Source: a virus. From it: a DNA stretch of 64,000 bases. A program made the translations under genes and the position numbers. The stretch's first letter is position 1. Each line of letters begins with the position of its first letter. This document shows, one piece after another, positions 15,701-22,348 of this stretch. The stretch is taken from positions 20,880 through 84,879 of the IMG/VR virus record IMGVR_UViG_3300020445_000983. One strand, 5' to 3'. Below the pieces are notes generated by a model. The model saw only the letters and a list, made by a program, of their open reading frames with translations. It was not told the DNA's origin and ran no database searches.

Positions 15701-18700
15701 TATCAGCAGAACTATCATTAGTAATAGCAATAGGATGGAATCCAATACCAGAAGTCTCCTTAACAGAAGCTGCTGTTATAACATTATCGGTATTCCAAGA
15801 AACCTTCCAAGAAATAATACGGTTATCATTGAATGCATATCTAACATAAGCACCAACATCAATGTTACCAAAGATGTCAAATTTAACTCCAGTAGATTGA
15901 ATTTCTTCAAATGCTGTATTTGGAGCAAATAATTTCTGTGCAGCAGGTGTTTGTAAGTTAGATGAAAGGAATTTCCAATATGCAACACCAGCAGTCTTAC
16001 CAGTAGCTACAGTAGTAGCAGTAGCTGTAATGTATACAGTACCATAATCATCTACAGTTAATTTTGGATTAGAGTACCTATAGGCAGTATTGGAGAATTT
16101 ACGAGTCCAATTAACCTCAATAGTGGCACTATCATAGTATGTTTCACCAAATATGATATTACCAGAACCAGTAGGATCCTCAATACCAACAAACAATACC
16201 TTATTATTACCAATAAATTTAATATCATTTAACTGCTCATCACCAGCAGCAGAAGCAATCTTACGTTTTTCTTCTAAAGCACCATCAGTATTCAACAAAC
16301 CAATCCACATATCACTTGGATTTGGAGAGTTTGTATCAGTAGTACCAGCAATATATAAGTATCCGTTAGAATCTAAATCAACTGAAGAAATATAGTCTCT
16401 ACGAGTAGATCCAGATATACCAGCAAGTTCTCTCTGCCACTTAATTACAGCAGTTGGATTGTTGTTTGCATCAAATCCTGACTCAAACTTAGCAACAACA
16501 AGATCTGGGTTGTAAGCAAGGTTTGCTGTATGAGGAATAGTTTCACCAACAACGTATATTGTATGAGGATTAGTATTAGCAACGTGAATACTATTAAATA
16601 CACACCTCTTATCACCTGCAGCAGGTTGAATAGGTAACATTGTACGTGTCCACAGCAATCTACCATCACTGTTAAACTTAGCAATCATACCTGCTGAATC
16701 ACCAGTAGAATCATCTGCTTCACCTACAACGTAGAAAGTACGATCATCAGCAATGGCGACATCTTTAATTTTTGTTACAGTGGTATTCTCTTTCAAGAAT
16801 GACAGTGCATATGCAGCTTTCTTATACCTTTGTGGGTGACTGACGCGAATCTCTGGTGGAGAATCCTTATCATATGCAGAACCTGAGTTTATAATGTTAA
16901 CCTTATTAACCGCACCAGACTCTTCTCTTACAATATTAAGTTTGAAATCTTGACCTTGACCACTAATAATCTCGTATGTAGGTGGAATATCCTCTGAATA
17001 TCCTAATCCTTGCTGTAAAACATCAATTCTTTCAACACCAGCAACAACCTTTACCTTAAATGTCTTATTAGTTGAATCGATTTGAGGTATACTTTCAACA
17101 ATAACCTCATCACCAGCTCTAAGATCGTGTTCTTCAGTAGTTGTTATTGTACCGAAAGATACGTCATTTTCTAATGTGGAACTGTAAGATAGGACATCTT
17201 GTCCCTTAACTGACTCAACTTTAGCAGAAGCACCATATCCACCAGTGTCTGTATTGTCAAAATATAGTTTATCAGTAACTTTATAAGAGGTACCTGGGTT
17301 CTCAACAACAAATCCACTAACTTTAGCGTCTTCAAACTTGGTAGTAGTCTCAACTTCAATATCAACCTGTGATCTAGTAGAAACTTTAGGGTAGTAATCA
17401 AATAATTGCAGTACAGGTTCTTCCGAGATGTATGTTAAAGCAACCGCCTCTTCTGCATCTAAGATACCATCTTTGTTTAAATCTTCAAGTTCAAATACAA
17501 ATTCTTCACCGAACTCAGTTACAAGAGTATCAGTTGCCTTATTTGGTTGACGCTCAATATCAATGTCAACATCCTCATAAGGATCACGGAATCTAACAAC
17601 ACCTGAAGGAATATTAGTCTGTATAGCATCTTGACTATAGTTCCACTTATCAGGTACTGAGTATAGTTGAGGACCACAAACATAAGGGAATACAGGTAAA
17701 CCTGCTTCAGATGCATCAATAGAAACGAAATAAGCATACACACCTTCTGGGTATTCAGGTGTCTTACAATATCTACCGTTATATTGGTCTAAATCACCAT
17801 TTTGGAAGACATATTCATAGTCTTCAATGAATGTACCAGCAGCATACTCACTTAACAAAGGACCATCAGCACGAATTGGAGTTGGGTTCGTTGCTTCGTC
17901 ATATATCAATGCTAATTTAATTCTATAAGAAGATACAATCCTTTTAATACCAGAAGACTGATCATCTGCTTTAATGTACCCATAAGGACCGTAAATTGGG
18001 TTTCCATCAAATGACCAACCTATAATTGGTGAGTGTGATAATCCAGCATCCAATTCTCTAAGATTGCCTGTAGCAGGATCTCTATAGACATTATCACCAA
18101 GAACAAATCTTAATTGTTTAGGATCGGATACGTGTGCGTATTCACCACCATACTGAGTGTTATATCCAGCAAATACGTATCCTCTAGCAGGGTCTAAGTT
18201 ACCATATTGCTCTGTTTCTAAGTTCTTAGTCCACTCAAATACATTTGCAGTAAATGTGGCAAGTTCACCAACTGCTTCTAATCTAATAGTTGTTGTACCA
18301 GTATTATATCCAACACCACGGTTTTCAACGGAAACAGTAAGTACCTTACCTTTATCTTCTCCACTAGTACCAATAGTTGCTTTACCAACAGCACCATATC
18401 CTTCACCATTAATAATAACTTTTGGAGGTGAAGTATATCCATCACCAGAAGCAATAACAGCGATTGAAACAATACGACCGTTAATAACGATTGGTTGTGC
18501 AACAGCACCTTCACCAGAGTTCAGTTTGATTGTTGGTGAAGAAGTATATGATTGTCCTGCATTAGTGACTGCAATGCTCTTAATAGGACCACGTACAGCA
18601 GCACTTGCAGTTGCACCTGCTCCATCACCACCAGATATAGAAACTAGTGGTTCTGAAGTATACTCTTGACCAGGATCTCCGACAAGAATCTTAGTTACTA

Positions 18701-21700
18701 CACCATTAGTAATAACAGCAGTAGCAGTAGCACCAAATCCACCACCACCTACAATACTAACAAGAGGACTAGAAGTGTACCCAGTACCACCTGAGGTGAC
18801 ATCAATTTCATATAGTGAACCATTTACTACAACAGAAGCAGCAGCACCAGCTCCACCACCACCTGTAATTTCGATAGCAGGAGTCGCTGCAGCGTCATAT
18901 CCTTTACCAACATTGGTAATATCGATACCTGTAACACCACCATACTTAATCTTGCTCTCAGACTTATAAGACCAAGCAGCAACACCATTAACCCAGGTAC
19001 CTATAGGTCCAAATTCAGTTAAGGGACGTTCTGATACAGTTTCTACTATTCTTGGAATTCTACTTAATTTTCTTTGGTTACCTGGAATTAGGGCAGATCC
19101 TATGAAAGGTCCAACCTTATAGTTTGGTATACCAGTCGTTGCAACATAAGAATAGTTGTCATTGAAGAAAACATTCTGTATATTGGTAGTAAAGTCTTTT
19201 ATAGTACCACTAATACTCTCAACATCAGACTTACCTCTGTTCAAGTCAACTGACATCAAGATATTACCCTGTGGAGGGTTCGGTGAAGGAGCCTCTATCT
19301 GATAGGAGAACGTAGTAGCATTAATACGTGATGTTACTTCAAACGTACCATTGAAGATCGTTGGGTTAGCACCATAGATGGTTACAGCATCTCCAACTAA
19401 CAAACCGTGATTATTAACGCTATAAACGGTTGCAGTCTGATTATTCAGACCACCTGGCTCAATATTAGTAACTGAGATCAGTTTCTTGACGTTATAAAGC
19501 CAAGATGTTATCTTTTTATCAGTAGTAGAAGAACCAAGCGATGCAACGTTTAGTTTATCACCAGCCAAGTAATAAGAACCAGTGTCAGACAGAACGGTTC
19601 CAGTTGCTTCAGCAATACCCAAAATACGAAGTTTTACTTCAGTATCAAGCCCTCGATCAACATAACAGAAAATATCTGAGTAAATCGTCGTACCACTATC
19701 CCAATCCTCAACAATACCGTTCTTAGAACGTGTACACTCAATAAACTGGTTTAATGATTTCTCTTTGTACTGTACATACTCACTATCACCCATTATGATA
19801 AGACCATTTCTCTCTGGCCAACCAATAGTAGAGTCAACAGTAATGATTGAATCTATTGTATCAATTGGTTCTACAAGAGTAGTTTTGTAGGGTATGGTGA
19901 ATTTACCAAGTAAAGTTTCTTCAGATATGGATAATTCGTATATTGTACCTACACCAGTATTGATTGCAATTACGTTTTCAACCAAACAACTAGCATCTTT
20001 TACGCTAGTGTCTACAGCATCAGCAAATTGGAATAACTGAGAATCCTGGATATTTCTTGAATCACCACTAATAAGTTCAACACGAATAATTGTGTCTACA
20101 CTCCAAGTAGCAGCAGATGGAGTAATTAACTCATTTTTAGGATAAGATACATCAACTGTCTCAGAAAATAGTATTTTAAAGAGATACTCTGTAGCAGTTT
20201 TGGTACCTTTTGAGATATAAAAGTCCTTGATCGTTTTAATGATCTGAGGAGCATTTACCTTAGTATAATCAATTGGAGCATTAGGTAAAAACTGATTTAC
20301 AAAACGCTGATACAATTCCTTAGAGAATAAAGAATCTAAGTTAGTAATTGCAGTATCTTTAGTATGAGAAGACTGAGTACTATCAACTTCTTTAGTGAAT
20401 ATCTGATTTCCTCTCTGATCAAACTCAGTTACACCAGAAACCCCTCTCTTACAGTCTCTAAACTGAGATGGTTCGTATTCTTCACCTGGGTTATGAATAG
20501 TAAATCCTGTTACTTCACCAAATCCAACATCACAAGATGCTGCAGCAGATTTTGGTTCAGCAATAACAACTGTTGGAGGCTCAGTAGATGAATATCCACT
20601 TCCAAAACTGGTTATATTAATATCAGTAATCTCACCATTAAAGATGGTAGCAACAGCAGTTGCACCTATACCACCTACAGGATTTCCAGAAAGATCCTTT
20701 CTATTATCAACAATATAAACAGAAGGAGGATCAGTGTACCCTCTACCACCAAATAATAATTCGATATCAACTAATTTACCACCACTTACTGATACATCAA
20801 GAATTTGAGCACCAACAGGGTCGATTATACGGCATCTAGGAGGAGTTGTATAACCTTTACCTGGAGCAACGATAGTTACACCATTTACCCTACCAACAGC
20901 GTCTAGAGTCGATATAGCAGATGCCTGGATAGAGTTAACAGCAGTAGGAGCTTCAATCCAAACTGTAGGAGCAGTCTTATAATTTAAACCACCTTCATTT
21001 ACAGTAATAGACCCAGGATTTACTGATCCTTCAGCATCAATAGTTGCATCAGATATCTTTGCACCTGATGGGTTTGTAAATGAGATAGATGGAATAGTAT
21101 CATATCCAGAACCTGAAGAAGTTACATTTATTGTAGATACTTGTCCAGTTTCAGAATCAACAACTACAGTTGCTTTTGCTAAAACTCCTGAACTGTCTGC
21201 AGGAGGGTCAAATATTACTATAGGAGGGTTATCTGGTGTATAACCTTGTCCACCATCAATTAAACTAATATCCTTAATACCATTAACAAGTGCTTCAGCA
21301 GTTCCTAAAGTACCTTTTGTACCAGCAGGAGATAGAATAGTCGTCTTTGGAGTGAAGTTTAACCTATATCCACTACCACCTTTCTTTACAATTATATCGT
21401 TTATCTTACCATCTTCAACTTTAGTGATTGCAGCAGCACCTTTACCGAATTCTGGAGCAATTAGTTCTACAGCACGTACTGTAATCTTATCTTCTAGATC
21501 TAATCCTGTATTGAAGATTATTTGATCTTCATAAACAGTAAAATCAATAAATGGATTTTTTGGAACTCCATTTATAGCAACTAAACAAGAAACAGTAGAA
21601 AGTGGAGTATATTTTGATGTATTCTCCTTTAAATGGAATATCTTCTGATATGCTGTATCTACTGTAATGGTATCCAGTACTATTACAGGTACACTGGTAT

Positions 21701-22334
21701 AACCAATCAAGTATTCTATAGTAGTTGGAGCACTAGACCCTTGAGGGATGCTTGGAGCGGTGTCTCCTATGAACCGTATAGTAGCACCTTCTACCACATA
21801 CTGTGTGGTAGGCTCATACTGAATACCATTAATAATTACACGAAGATATTCAGGAGCAGATGGCGATATTGGAGTACCAAGAAGATTCAGATTGAATTGT
21901 GTCTTTACACCATCAACTTGAGTTGCAATACTCTCAAGTAATTGAATCTTTCTATTAAATTCTAAGTTATTAACACCAGGAGTGAAAACTACCTCTGGTG
22001 ACTTTGTTGTGGTCTCATAATATATGATCTCATCGTCAATCTTTATAGTACCATCTCTGTCTAAGAAATAGTCAACAGTTTCTACGGTTATATTGTTATC
22101 AGTCGGTGTTATATCCGATAATACTACCGATGATGAAGATATGAAATTAGGATCATATTCATCGGAACTGATATCAGTATAACTGAGAATATTGTTCAGA
22201 ACATCATAAGGTCTACCAGACTTTTCTTGCGATTTGTAGTATTGAACCATCAAATCGACAAAAGCCTGATCCTCCTCCTTTATAAATGCAGGAATCTGAT
22301 CCTGGAGTCTTTGGGAAACCTTAACTGCCTTCAT
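1..22334 (-). CDS. Giant modular virion structural protein, 3' end outside the window
   Basis: One open frame runs from an ATG at 22334 to base 1 with no stop (7,444 complete codons), and the frame is the same at both ends. It follows gp6 directly, so a baseplate or fibre-associated virion role is likely. N to C: a start of the type MKAVKVSQRLQDQ that I associate with cyanophage baseplate-proximal proteins; GSGY/GGxGYTSxP beta repeats; a YHYH domain; a single EF-hand loop; a beta-propeller-like segment (about 16800-15630); a LamG-like domain (about 15560-15040); more GSGY repeats; six helical modules interrupted by a second LamG-like domain (about 9345-8825); then YPR repeats to the edge. The ILINGIAQSPG-type motif also occurs in the protein at 58852. 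I read the whole frame by eye and spot-checked it, without a mechanical check of every codon. Attachment to host polysaccharide is inference from the LamG and YHYH modules. Confidence 0.85.
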   Translation of the reverse strand, partial: MKAVKVSQRLQDQIPAFIKEEDQAFVDLMVQYYKSQEKSGRPYDVLNNILSYTDISSDEYDPNFISSSSVVLSDITPTDNNITVETVDYFLDRDGTIKIDDEIIYYETTTKSPEVVFTPGVNNLEFNRKIQLLESIATQVDGVKTQFNLNLLGTPISPSAPEYLRVIINGIQYEPTTQYVVEGATIRFIGDTAPSIPQGSSAPTTIEYLIGYTSVPVIVLDTITVDTAYQKIFHLKENTSKYTPLSTVSCLVAINGVPKNPFIDFTVYEDQIIFNTGLDLEDKITVRAVELIAPEFGKGAAAITKVEDGKINDIIVKKGGSGYRLNFTPKTTILSPAGTKGTLGTAEALVNGIKDISLIDGGQGYTPDNPPIVIFDPPADSSGVLAKATVVVDSETGQVSTINVTSSGSGYDTIPSISFTNPSGAKISDATIDAEGSVNPGSITVNEGGLNYKTAPTVWIEAPTAVNSIQASAISTLDAVGRVNGVTIVAPGKGYTTPPRCRIIDPVGAQILDVSVSGGKLVDIELLFGGRGYTDPPSVYIVDNRKDLSGNPVGGIGATAVATIFNGEITDINITSFGSGYSSTEPPTVVIAEPKSAAASCDVGFGEVTGFTIHNPGEEYEPSQFRDCKRGVSGVTEFDQRGNQIFTKEVDSTQSSHTKDTAITNLDSLFSKELYQRFVNQFLPNAPIDYTKVNAPQIIKTIKDFYISKGTKTATEYLFKILFSETVDVSYPKNELITPSAATWSVDTIIRVELISGDSRNIQDSQLFQFADAVDTSVKDASCLVENVIAINTGVGTIYELSISEETLLGKFTIPYKTTLVEPIDTIDSIITVDSTIGWPERNGLIIMGDSEYVQYKEKSLNQFIECTRSKNGIVEDWDSGTTIYSDIFCYVDRGLDTEVKLRILGIAEATGTVLSDTGSYYLAGDKLNVASLGSSTTDKKITSWLYNVKKLISVTNIEPGGLNNQTATVYSVNNHGLLVGDAVTIYGANPTIFNGTFEVTSRINATTFSYQIEAPSPNPPQGNILMSVDLNRGKSDVESISGTIKDFTTNIQNVFFNDNYSYVATTGIPNYKVGPFIGSALIPGNQRKLSRIPRIVETVSERPLTEFGPIGTWVNGVAAWSYKSESKIKYGGVTGIDITNVGKGYDAAATPAIEITGGGGAGAAASVVVNGSLYEIDVTSGGTGYTSSPLVSIVGGGGFGATATAVITNGVVTKILVGDPGQEYTSEPLVSISGGDGAGATASAAVRGPIKSIAVTNAGQSYTSSPTIKLNSGEGAVAQPIVINGRIVSIAVIASGDGYTSPPKVIINGEGYGAVGKATIGTSGEDKGKVLTVSVENRGVGYNTGTTTIRLEAVGELATFTANVFEWTKNLETEQYGNLDPARGYVFAGYNTQYGGEYAHVSDPKQLRFVLGDNVYRDPATGNLRELDAGLSHSPIIGWSFDGNPIYGPYGYIKADDQSSGIKRIVSSYRIKLALIYDEATNPTPIRADGPLLSEYAAGTFIEDYEYVFQNGDLDQYNGRYCKTPEYPEGVYAYFVSIDASEAGLPVFPYVCGPQLYSVPDKWNYSQDAIQTNIPSGVVRFRDPYEDVDIDIERQPNKATDTLVTEFGEEFVFELEDLNKDGILDAEEAVALTYISEEPVLQLFDYYPKVSTRSQVDIEVETTTKFEDAKVSGFVVENPGTSYKVTDKLYFDNTDTGGYGASAKVESVKGQDVLSYSSTLENDVSFGTITTTEEHDLRAGDEVIVESIPQIDSTNKTFKVKVVAGVERIDVLQQGLGYSEDIPPTYEIISGQGQDFKLNIVREESGAVNKVNIINSGSAYDKDSPPEIRVSHPQRYKKAAYALSFLKENTTVTKIKDVAIADDRTFYVVGEADDSTGDSAGMIAKFNSDGRLLWTRTMLPIQPAAGDKRCVFNSIHVANTNPHTIYVVGETIPHTANLAYNPDLVVAKFESGFDANNNPTAVIKWQRELAGISGSTRRDYISSVDLDSNGYLYIAGTTDTNSPNPSDMWIGLLNTDGALEEKRKIASAAGDEQLNDIKFIGNNKVLFVGIEDPTGSGNIIFGETYYDSATIEVNWTRKFSNTAYRYSNPKLTVDDYGTVYITATATTVATGKTAGVAYWKFLSSNLQTPAAQKLFAPNTAFEEIQSTGVKFDIFGNIDVGAYVRYAFNDNRIISWKVSWNTDNVITAASVKETSGIGFHPIAITNDSSADTIVVGNKVEANEIAILNFDTDVSGDDTYNDISTIAWKGTGEAIDNAKPKFGNSSVTTTAAANALEIDWAADQGTDWTIEGYIAIGQSQYNAQSSKPTLFKITPNTGDATVLSVDGDSTSPNFGKLSIDVGSGTYFSTTTTNWTRFAAEAFVHVAYVKQNIGVGNYTYKVYINGNEEISHTSTTVNTAIKKAIVLGLETPATTTSVGGWLDNLSISTVTKYDANFTPAQAVGSTKITHAFTYKIDKDQTKLGTFTLNDVETGIQVTNAAAINDFTFNTLATTSNDWVLGPAGIQILDYADVISNNVEGSYTFTSTDEPYATRTATIPTPNGKKLLMSTTVIPKFYLRDAKYTTIDAVKTITFNQNATFTKGDRLQQYSVIGGADVISAYGTIVEAGTNNCKIGNIVGTFDTAKLIKSTGNDINVIAYDFTVTTTIPQWTTNTVYAVSDEVYNAGKIYTASSAGTSGATAPVHNVGTVSDGTVNWVYTRVAGSFDVDLVNTSYSGGTLDQFARWKTFSGSDYIIKIEEIYEDSSYIKGDIIDADAVGLTFSVDATGNIATFGNLVGVKEFKLTANLDKDIIPTGALTYTDLVFANATTKNNFETNEIIFVEGFSTNEYNGSFFVEELFNSRQFTYRLRSTAIQDPVFSQGVIASVNIYAKHPKLLFVRGHQYVFDLDDTSNAGYFLSFSKDNQYKLEYPFTNIIREGTPGMTDESSPTPLVKFLVTDAVTNISYYFDPSRTSANDNPVGIDSFIDVVQTPYKGIFTISSIPDDKEFKFPLLREPENTTAPLGNTEVGIPRSSYSTTSVKAVGPISSIKLVNPGGFYQKLPIVTDIASNREIEKIKITSGGTEYVNGTYFNVPIDGDGEGALCNITVADDGDLEGVITGVELISAGKGYTFASVDIDGIPGILGSLLQGSGGVLDVIIPAEGSGASVFLQGLSIGKIKKLKNNEFGFGYSHDYTLRPEITFPVNLQLFNTAILTEIKITDPGSGYTSVPRVVIEGGGGIGAEALAIVKNNRLSEIQVKEPGSGYSSEPIVTLKSEFNYVVNIDLGYLQFNFPHGITNGAAVNLRAEDLGSTIGILPKPASAGLISLSENTTYYAIAGEANSLEPDQLRIALTPVDAESGSFITFLTQGDGRQVLLTEVFGGKATAVVETSRFLQGEKVYQGSFIETASAVGYVSENQGWQIGPRILKLENYTGNWTIGERVTGEVSRASGLIDNLSIAKGTLNIDALTTTTGQFIDDVGKPSEIVQKIQDSYFYQNFSYVIKSQTPINSWRKSILETNHPVGFNMFGELALTGGKDISGRKVVSDLVKEVNIFSATNINKITSFANAQPIYTQFNNTEVLFRQKRLTNSEEILTSIVKKLDNISDDFDGIKTQFPLTVEGESITATDDQMMILINGIAQSPGVSFTTSGPSIVFDEPPKAPSRIKFREIGFSQINITRFTFSSTSGIFPPAGKIVRSLQNEGTAIVIDSLVDSIDVVDISGSFLTNDNVLSSATGFDGVLASVTPLTSNTIFEQGETITNLDTVPDFAVIEETNLIDGTVTTDLVVSRTSGTSEFETGEFDLKFNDIVYSARSKICARITTIAPYQDDNTQQIIDTVDLSPPSFFFGLVFQRVPSITFPNKILDNISETVVNPTELYSDTANNQDFLDFEEVRNQEIRYKNLQGSQFVIGDSIRNKKLYFANSSMRTVHDNRSYDAAVLLRKNALFIAEEAVGIMKNYYPSFTVPGLNHDKDCHDDIVDICNVIAWQLEYDGNSEVWDTAYKYVQSGVIYHIDGEVPQVVYTMNAARDLMIKCIRNEVHTALYTGIQQYRDPTVTNEYDPVDNSHADARSLLLANKWYIAHESLYYAKQQNPGYTVTGGDVHCLSDIVDVIEALAYNTAHGGNNFIYEAGHRIVQYGTVTGDIDTMVDAYTKAKAMALDIMKNVAVAKADASHGWVQVTDSGITVDTGSPVCNGVASTIGTLCDIIIAGLGTTASPGTVATFEAAYTNTVPSTAKTGYVNGCMNQSSAITGFINIITDTLQDPTFADPATYQWSIGNVSRVEPPYAFQEETIRCTKHAYKGKSSGGFFVFEDNVKGVTSGASFDVIGSNAGNKWIYSKDVTGVFQADEYITNSKITNSNVVADSLIFRTGTGSLAFSGTATNLLYPSSDKVAFGTGDYTIEGWFRPSTIAGTQTLIDLRGSTSDTKVQVLLSGTSIKLAIAGTDQISSAQIGAADTWYHFALSRSSSVTKLFVGGVQVGANYTDTNNYTDSTIRIGSSWNAGDTFAGNIDSIIIRKGIAQYSGTFNAPVVYPTNDNTISWALLGDAPMPLEVGAIYANWVATTISSADVDYVELFEQELQCEGVDLGRAEYRDCADIIYKNRDWIAEEAVGRLKVRYPDFIIPGDGGQSNYGTNVCLRDTREYIIPAIIQDLIDGGNYNTVVQARAYLTGSGALQHINGEVLQSIYTWGEVAKLCIDVITQDETTLSGTYSTRVRVPNYFATPASQPVQDFINNLISDLLDLLGPTGQRFRDGADLIYFNRKVIADEAVYHIENKYNITVGFSQDQKLQIPDRNKCVRDLRDHILPAISGDLLTGGNNQTNAQIDYYIDNQDNINHVEDELLPMLDAIEFARMLAEKAISNLLISRNENPADVAADFSDYYQMQWSDEAVHRDDQIVKDPKAYTGTDKALDAADLLVTNARAIAGEAVDLTTKLSAFQHYNFRVKGGKHNCEDDIVDLLESIAHDLRFGGNSSMWDASALYLNTTAGLKHVTDQSAETLYAFKVARDMSQLAVKNKFGFLPYEDEGQTGQGQQTFRPDYYDNASGNKFYDAGNEILNNLRFIATTAVGRGVSQYPSLAFAGYGYQSCVDDVVDMLEAMAFNLKHGGNNKTLYATELYVTDANAVQHVSGQSAEVKYIFEQARDIAIEVVRQLLITKNGYTEGDADYDQTITIDQQTASVQYTPSGATYDPATGDLIINVPQHNLSTNDTIRIATNSLIFTCSQDQHQTTHAYPRASDPASTAILPVTQVIDANNFKVNVGPTETVPFSVSNSTYDPATGLLTLDVGSHKLKTGTTLNISDHSLLYRCSQDNYRTIHSYPRATDPASQQALDIVSIGATSHTATHADYNPVNGRLTVTVPDHGFANGDKVRLIDNSLVFSCGMDSNYTLHSYPRSTDDASGTWLTATNVTHNSFTIDVGSTPISNYAVSNASYNPTTGTMILTIGSHSLNSGAKIRLLPNAVTFTCEEDDNQTNHSYPRTTTTQHTATGGDYDAATGLMTVWVPGHTFVKGDHVKFADNSMTFSCAMDGHATDHAYPRSSDPASGAWLPITWVGTDQFKVNVGTSPIVPFTPTDAAYEPTTGELKLTIGPHHLTEGDNVKIEEGGLTFTCNQDSHQTLHPYPRNQINTHDIQTASYTATTGVLSVTTTAAHSLLAGDYVKFADGAITMTCTMDGGTANKTYPRSTDPVSGKYLEISNVGSTTFDVNVGTSPIVNYQPTGINYNPTTGIMEMTIGAHNHIIGDSIKFAANGLTFTCAEDDHQTNHTYPRATDPFYDTACPITAVTATTISVQVLNSIPSTNTTAHTFVSATANAVQTGGDYTHAFVSAVAGSLSSKQDRAFDQSVDVVYEGTPLTAVSGTTYDPNTGIMSITTSGYHGMVDGDYVKFRTDSVTFTCTQGGGNHSYPRLSDPINGEWIQVSNVTNTTFQVQVLDNIPSTNVTAHTFVSGTANGIIRKDNTITLNVGIASNITPHIFVSATSGAIKAGGNYDHTYVSSSTNGITWKKDIAYDYPLEIIGTTLSTISIKVLAEGRIPSTNETQHTFVSATPGAVITGGNYDHIFVSAADHGVELQNGSVTVNVGTTPENHYNVQNSTYDAATGDLTLTVGTHHLKEGTTLKIANDSLIYTCDMDDHNSEHTYPRATDPSAGEALVIKDVSESQHSITDATYNPSNGHLVCTLNGHDFKTKSHMTPEGARFTTTSGVMEIFIKNHGLQNGQSIKIQDAGITFRCSQDQYSTDHQYPRASDPASGNWLVVTNASQDKFEVNVGTSSNTTSHRFYGATTNGITVAGDYVRFEDNAITFRCAKDSYGSDHTYPRPTDPASGEWLEVAAADTNTFTVDVGISSYTGTHTYQAFAANGLKRQTGTVTVNVGSTPTVNYTPSTGVFTPLTGVMQLTLGNHWLNEGDNIRVAPDSLVFRCGMDNYQTDHAYPRAALLTHTPTGASYDGETGILSLNITNHGMGTGDWVKLNQECITFTCDMDGHATNHPYPRADDPIADRWIQIQNVSTNGFDIFVGKTPTRIFDPSAATFNPSNGYLEMTIGAHDWEVGDSVWIGDHSLAFTCSMDDHYSVHSYPRPTDPVHNTRVPIIAKTDSTITVNVGSTPTVSHDVTNAAYDPTTGDMTLTLGGVHGLVGGTRITASSGTTYDPTTGVMKIQTAVTHGLVAGDRIKMDDYAVTFTCAKDSHQTNHAYPRPTDRVHGEWMQVHNVLSNSFEVQVLPAIPSTNTTAHTFVSGLTNGIMKEVDSIKLLPNALTFRCDEDGQNSDHSYPRNLEDSHTAVVGTSFTPTDGSYDATTGNLVLDIGSNSLAIGDRIRINEEAIKFTCEMDGNSTIKSYPRSTDPTYGHEYEIIAKAGNTVTVFVGTSPIVSYNVSNAVYDPQGGNLVLTIGAHTLTANRDSIRLADDSLTFTCDYQLNNYQTQKTYPRASGAATGDGEDYAYRTALPIIAATDTTITINVNGGQGPITDLTTHNFISATAGAVITGGNYTHTWSSADAGAVITGGTYHNPQTGVLQIKTSAAHAMGNGDWVKFDNNALTFTCAQDNHQTNHTYPRPSDPFAGKWIQVFDVTSDTFKVVVNKIVPQSNTTPHIFISGATNAIKQKRDSMYDTSIPIVDVPTNNQIVINVLKEAPSSNVTTHVFQSAVSGAVVAGGAGYTHTFQPGYEKMTPTNAVYNPTTGFMTLTVGNHWVKNGDHIRIDNDALTFTCAQDGHQTDHTYPRAHDPVSGNWIKVQNVTSSGFDINVLDVIPSTNQTVHTFKSGVAHSISRGAIKGGGIYNHTYVGAATNCVKQKRDPSFEKGQRITNVGTSSHTLTNAIYRPETGVMTLTIPSHGFSATTKKTATTGTSYNPTTGILTIKTTNNHGFVNGDKIKIADNGLTFTCTQAGGNHSYPRTTDPASNKWLTVMNQNGTDEFDVNVGYFFGQGPISNTTTHTFVSATTDGIEKANDKIKMADGSITFSCGKDDYATDH
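6945..10660 (-). repeat. Six helical modules in the giant protein
   Basis: Six copies of an about 100-residue, probably alpha-helical unit with a core like CxDDIVDxxxxxAxxLxxGGN, then xxxxHVxxExxxxxYxxxxARD. They lie near 10300-10490, 9910-10110, 8295-8505, 7815-8020, 7350-7560 and 6950-7160. A LamG-like domain is inserted between copies two and three. The Cys, the DD(I/V)VD or RDxR acidic patch and the GGN turn are the best conserved positions. I do not recognise the module. Confidence 0.7.
17448..17483 (-). other. EF-hand calcium-binding loop inside the giant protein
   Basis: The encoded 12 residues DLNKDGILDAEE match the canonical EF-hand loop: Asp1, Asn3, Asp5, Gly6, a hydrophobic residue at 8, Asp9 and Glu12. 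Only one loop is seen, in dockerin style, so it may be a structural calcium site in the virion. Confidence 0.65.
17976..18046 (-). other. YHYH-type domain core in the giant protein
   Basis: The encoded segment has the HSPIIGWSFDG and NPIYGPYGY pieces typical of the YHYH domain, found in marine bacterial and cyanophage surface or virion proteins. Its function is not established. Confidence 0.7.
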
Positions 22335-22348
22335 TTGTTGTTATCGTC

